Part shown: positions 5,175 to 5,215 of the stretch, piece by piece
How the letters are laid out: each line of letters starts with the position of its first letter
Position numbering within the stretch: the stretch's first letter is position 1
Assembly (NCBI GenBank): GCA_964607915.1
Contig: CAZSMU010000201.1
Location: 1-5,215 of the forward strand
Origin: JADJPL01 sp964607915
Lineage (GTDB): Bacteria; Bacteroidota; Bacteroidia; Chitinophagales; Saprospiraceae
DNA length: 5,215 nt
Reading direction: 5' to 3'
Made by a program: the position numbers and the translations under genes
The notes under the pieces: generated by a model
What the model was told of the DNA's origin: nothing
What the model saw: the letters and a program-made list of their open reading frames with translations, nothing else
Database searches by the model: none

Positions 5175-5215
5175 AACAGATACTCCAGGTCCCCCCGGCT
5201 GAAATCGGCGCCGCG
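5168..5215 (-). CDS. C-terminal end of a convergent gene, partial
   Basis: Read from the right edge on the minus strand, one frame gives RGADFSRGDLEYLLE and then TAA. The codons are C/G-ending where possible (CGC, GGC, GCC, TTC, AGC, GAC, CTG), like the neighbouring genes, and the peptide looks like an ordinary amphipathic protein tail. Only 15 codons are visible, so no family can be named and the coding call is provisional. If real, the gene is convergent with the glycosyltransferase and the two stops are 46 bp apart. Confidence 0.55.
   Translation of the reverse strand, partial: RGADFSRGDLEYLLE

Overview
The window looks like a piece of a moderately GC-rich Bacteroidota chromosome; a Saprospiria-type lineage is a guess. 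Three things point that way: weak or absent Shine-Dalgarno sequences at most starts, Bacteroidota-type -7 boxes (TAnnTTTG) directly upstream of two genes, and a short Ser-Cys type lipoprotein of no recognised family. No phage, IS, CRISPR or RNA gene is visible.

Layout, left to right. Positions 1-236 are intergenic, with repeats and small inverted repeats and no convincing gene. A small lipoprotein gene of unknown function follows (237-689). A 130-bp gap carries the second copy of an intergenic repeat and a candidate promoter. Next is a two-gene operon (820-3479) for an isoquinoline 1-oxidoreductase-like molybdenum hydroxylase: an IorA-type protein with two [2Fe-2S] clusters, then an IorB-type molybdopterin subunit. 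The two overlap by ATGA, and the large subunit carries a twin-arginine export signal. A 73-bp gap with a perfect TAnnTTTG box leads to a 522-residue multi-pass GT-C glycosyltransferase of the ArnT/PMT type (3553-5121). The right edge holds the last 15 codons of a convergent minus-strand gene, separated by a 46-bp gap with a hairpin and a third copy of the repeat.

How the genes work together: IorA and IorB should form one enzyme that hydroxylates an N-heterocycle or oxidises an aldehyde. Electrons would pass from the molybdenum site through two [2Fe-2S] clusters to an acceptor not encoded here, since there is no FAD subunit and no cytochrome c. The Tat signal places the enzyme on the outer side of the inner membrane. 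The glycosyltransferase and the lipoprotein are also envelope proteins, but nothing links them functionally to the oxidoreductase.

The gene content is ordinary. The least explained signals are the intergenic repeat family (three copies, each in a gap, two of them just after a stop codon) and the near-identical promoter/leader modules in front of iorA and the glycosyltransferase gene.
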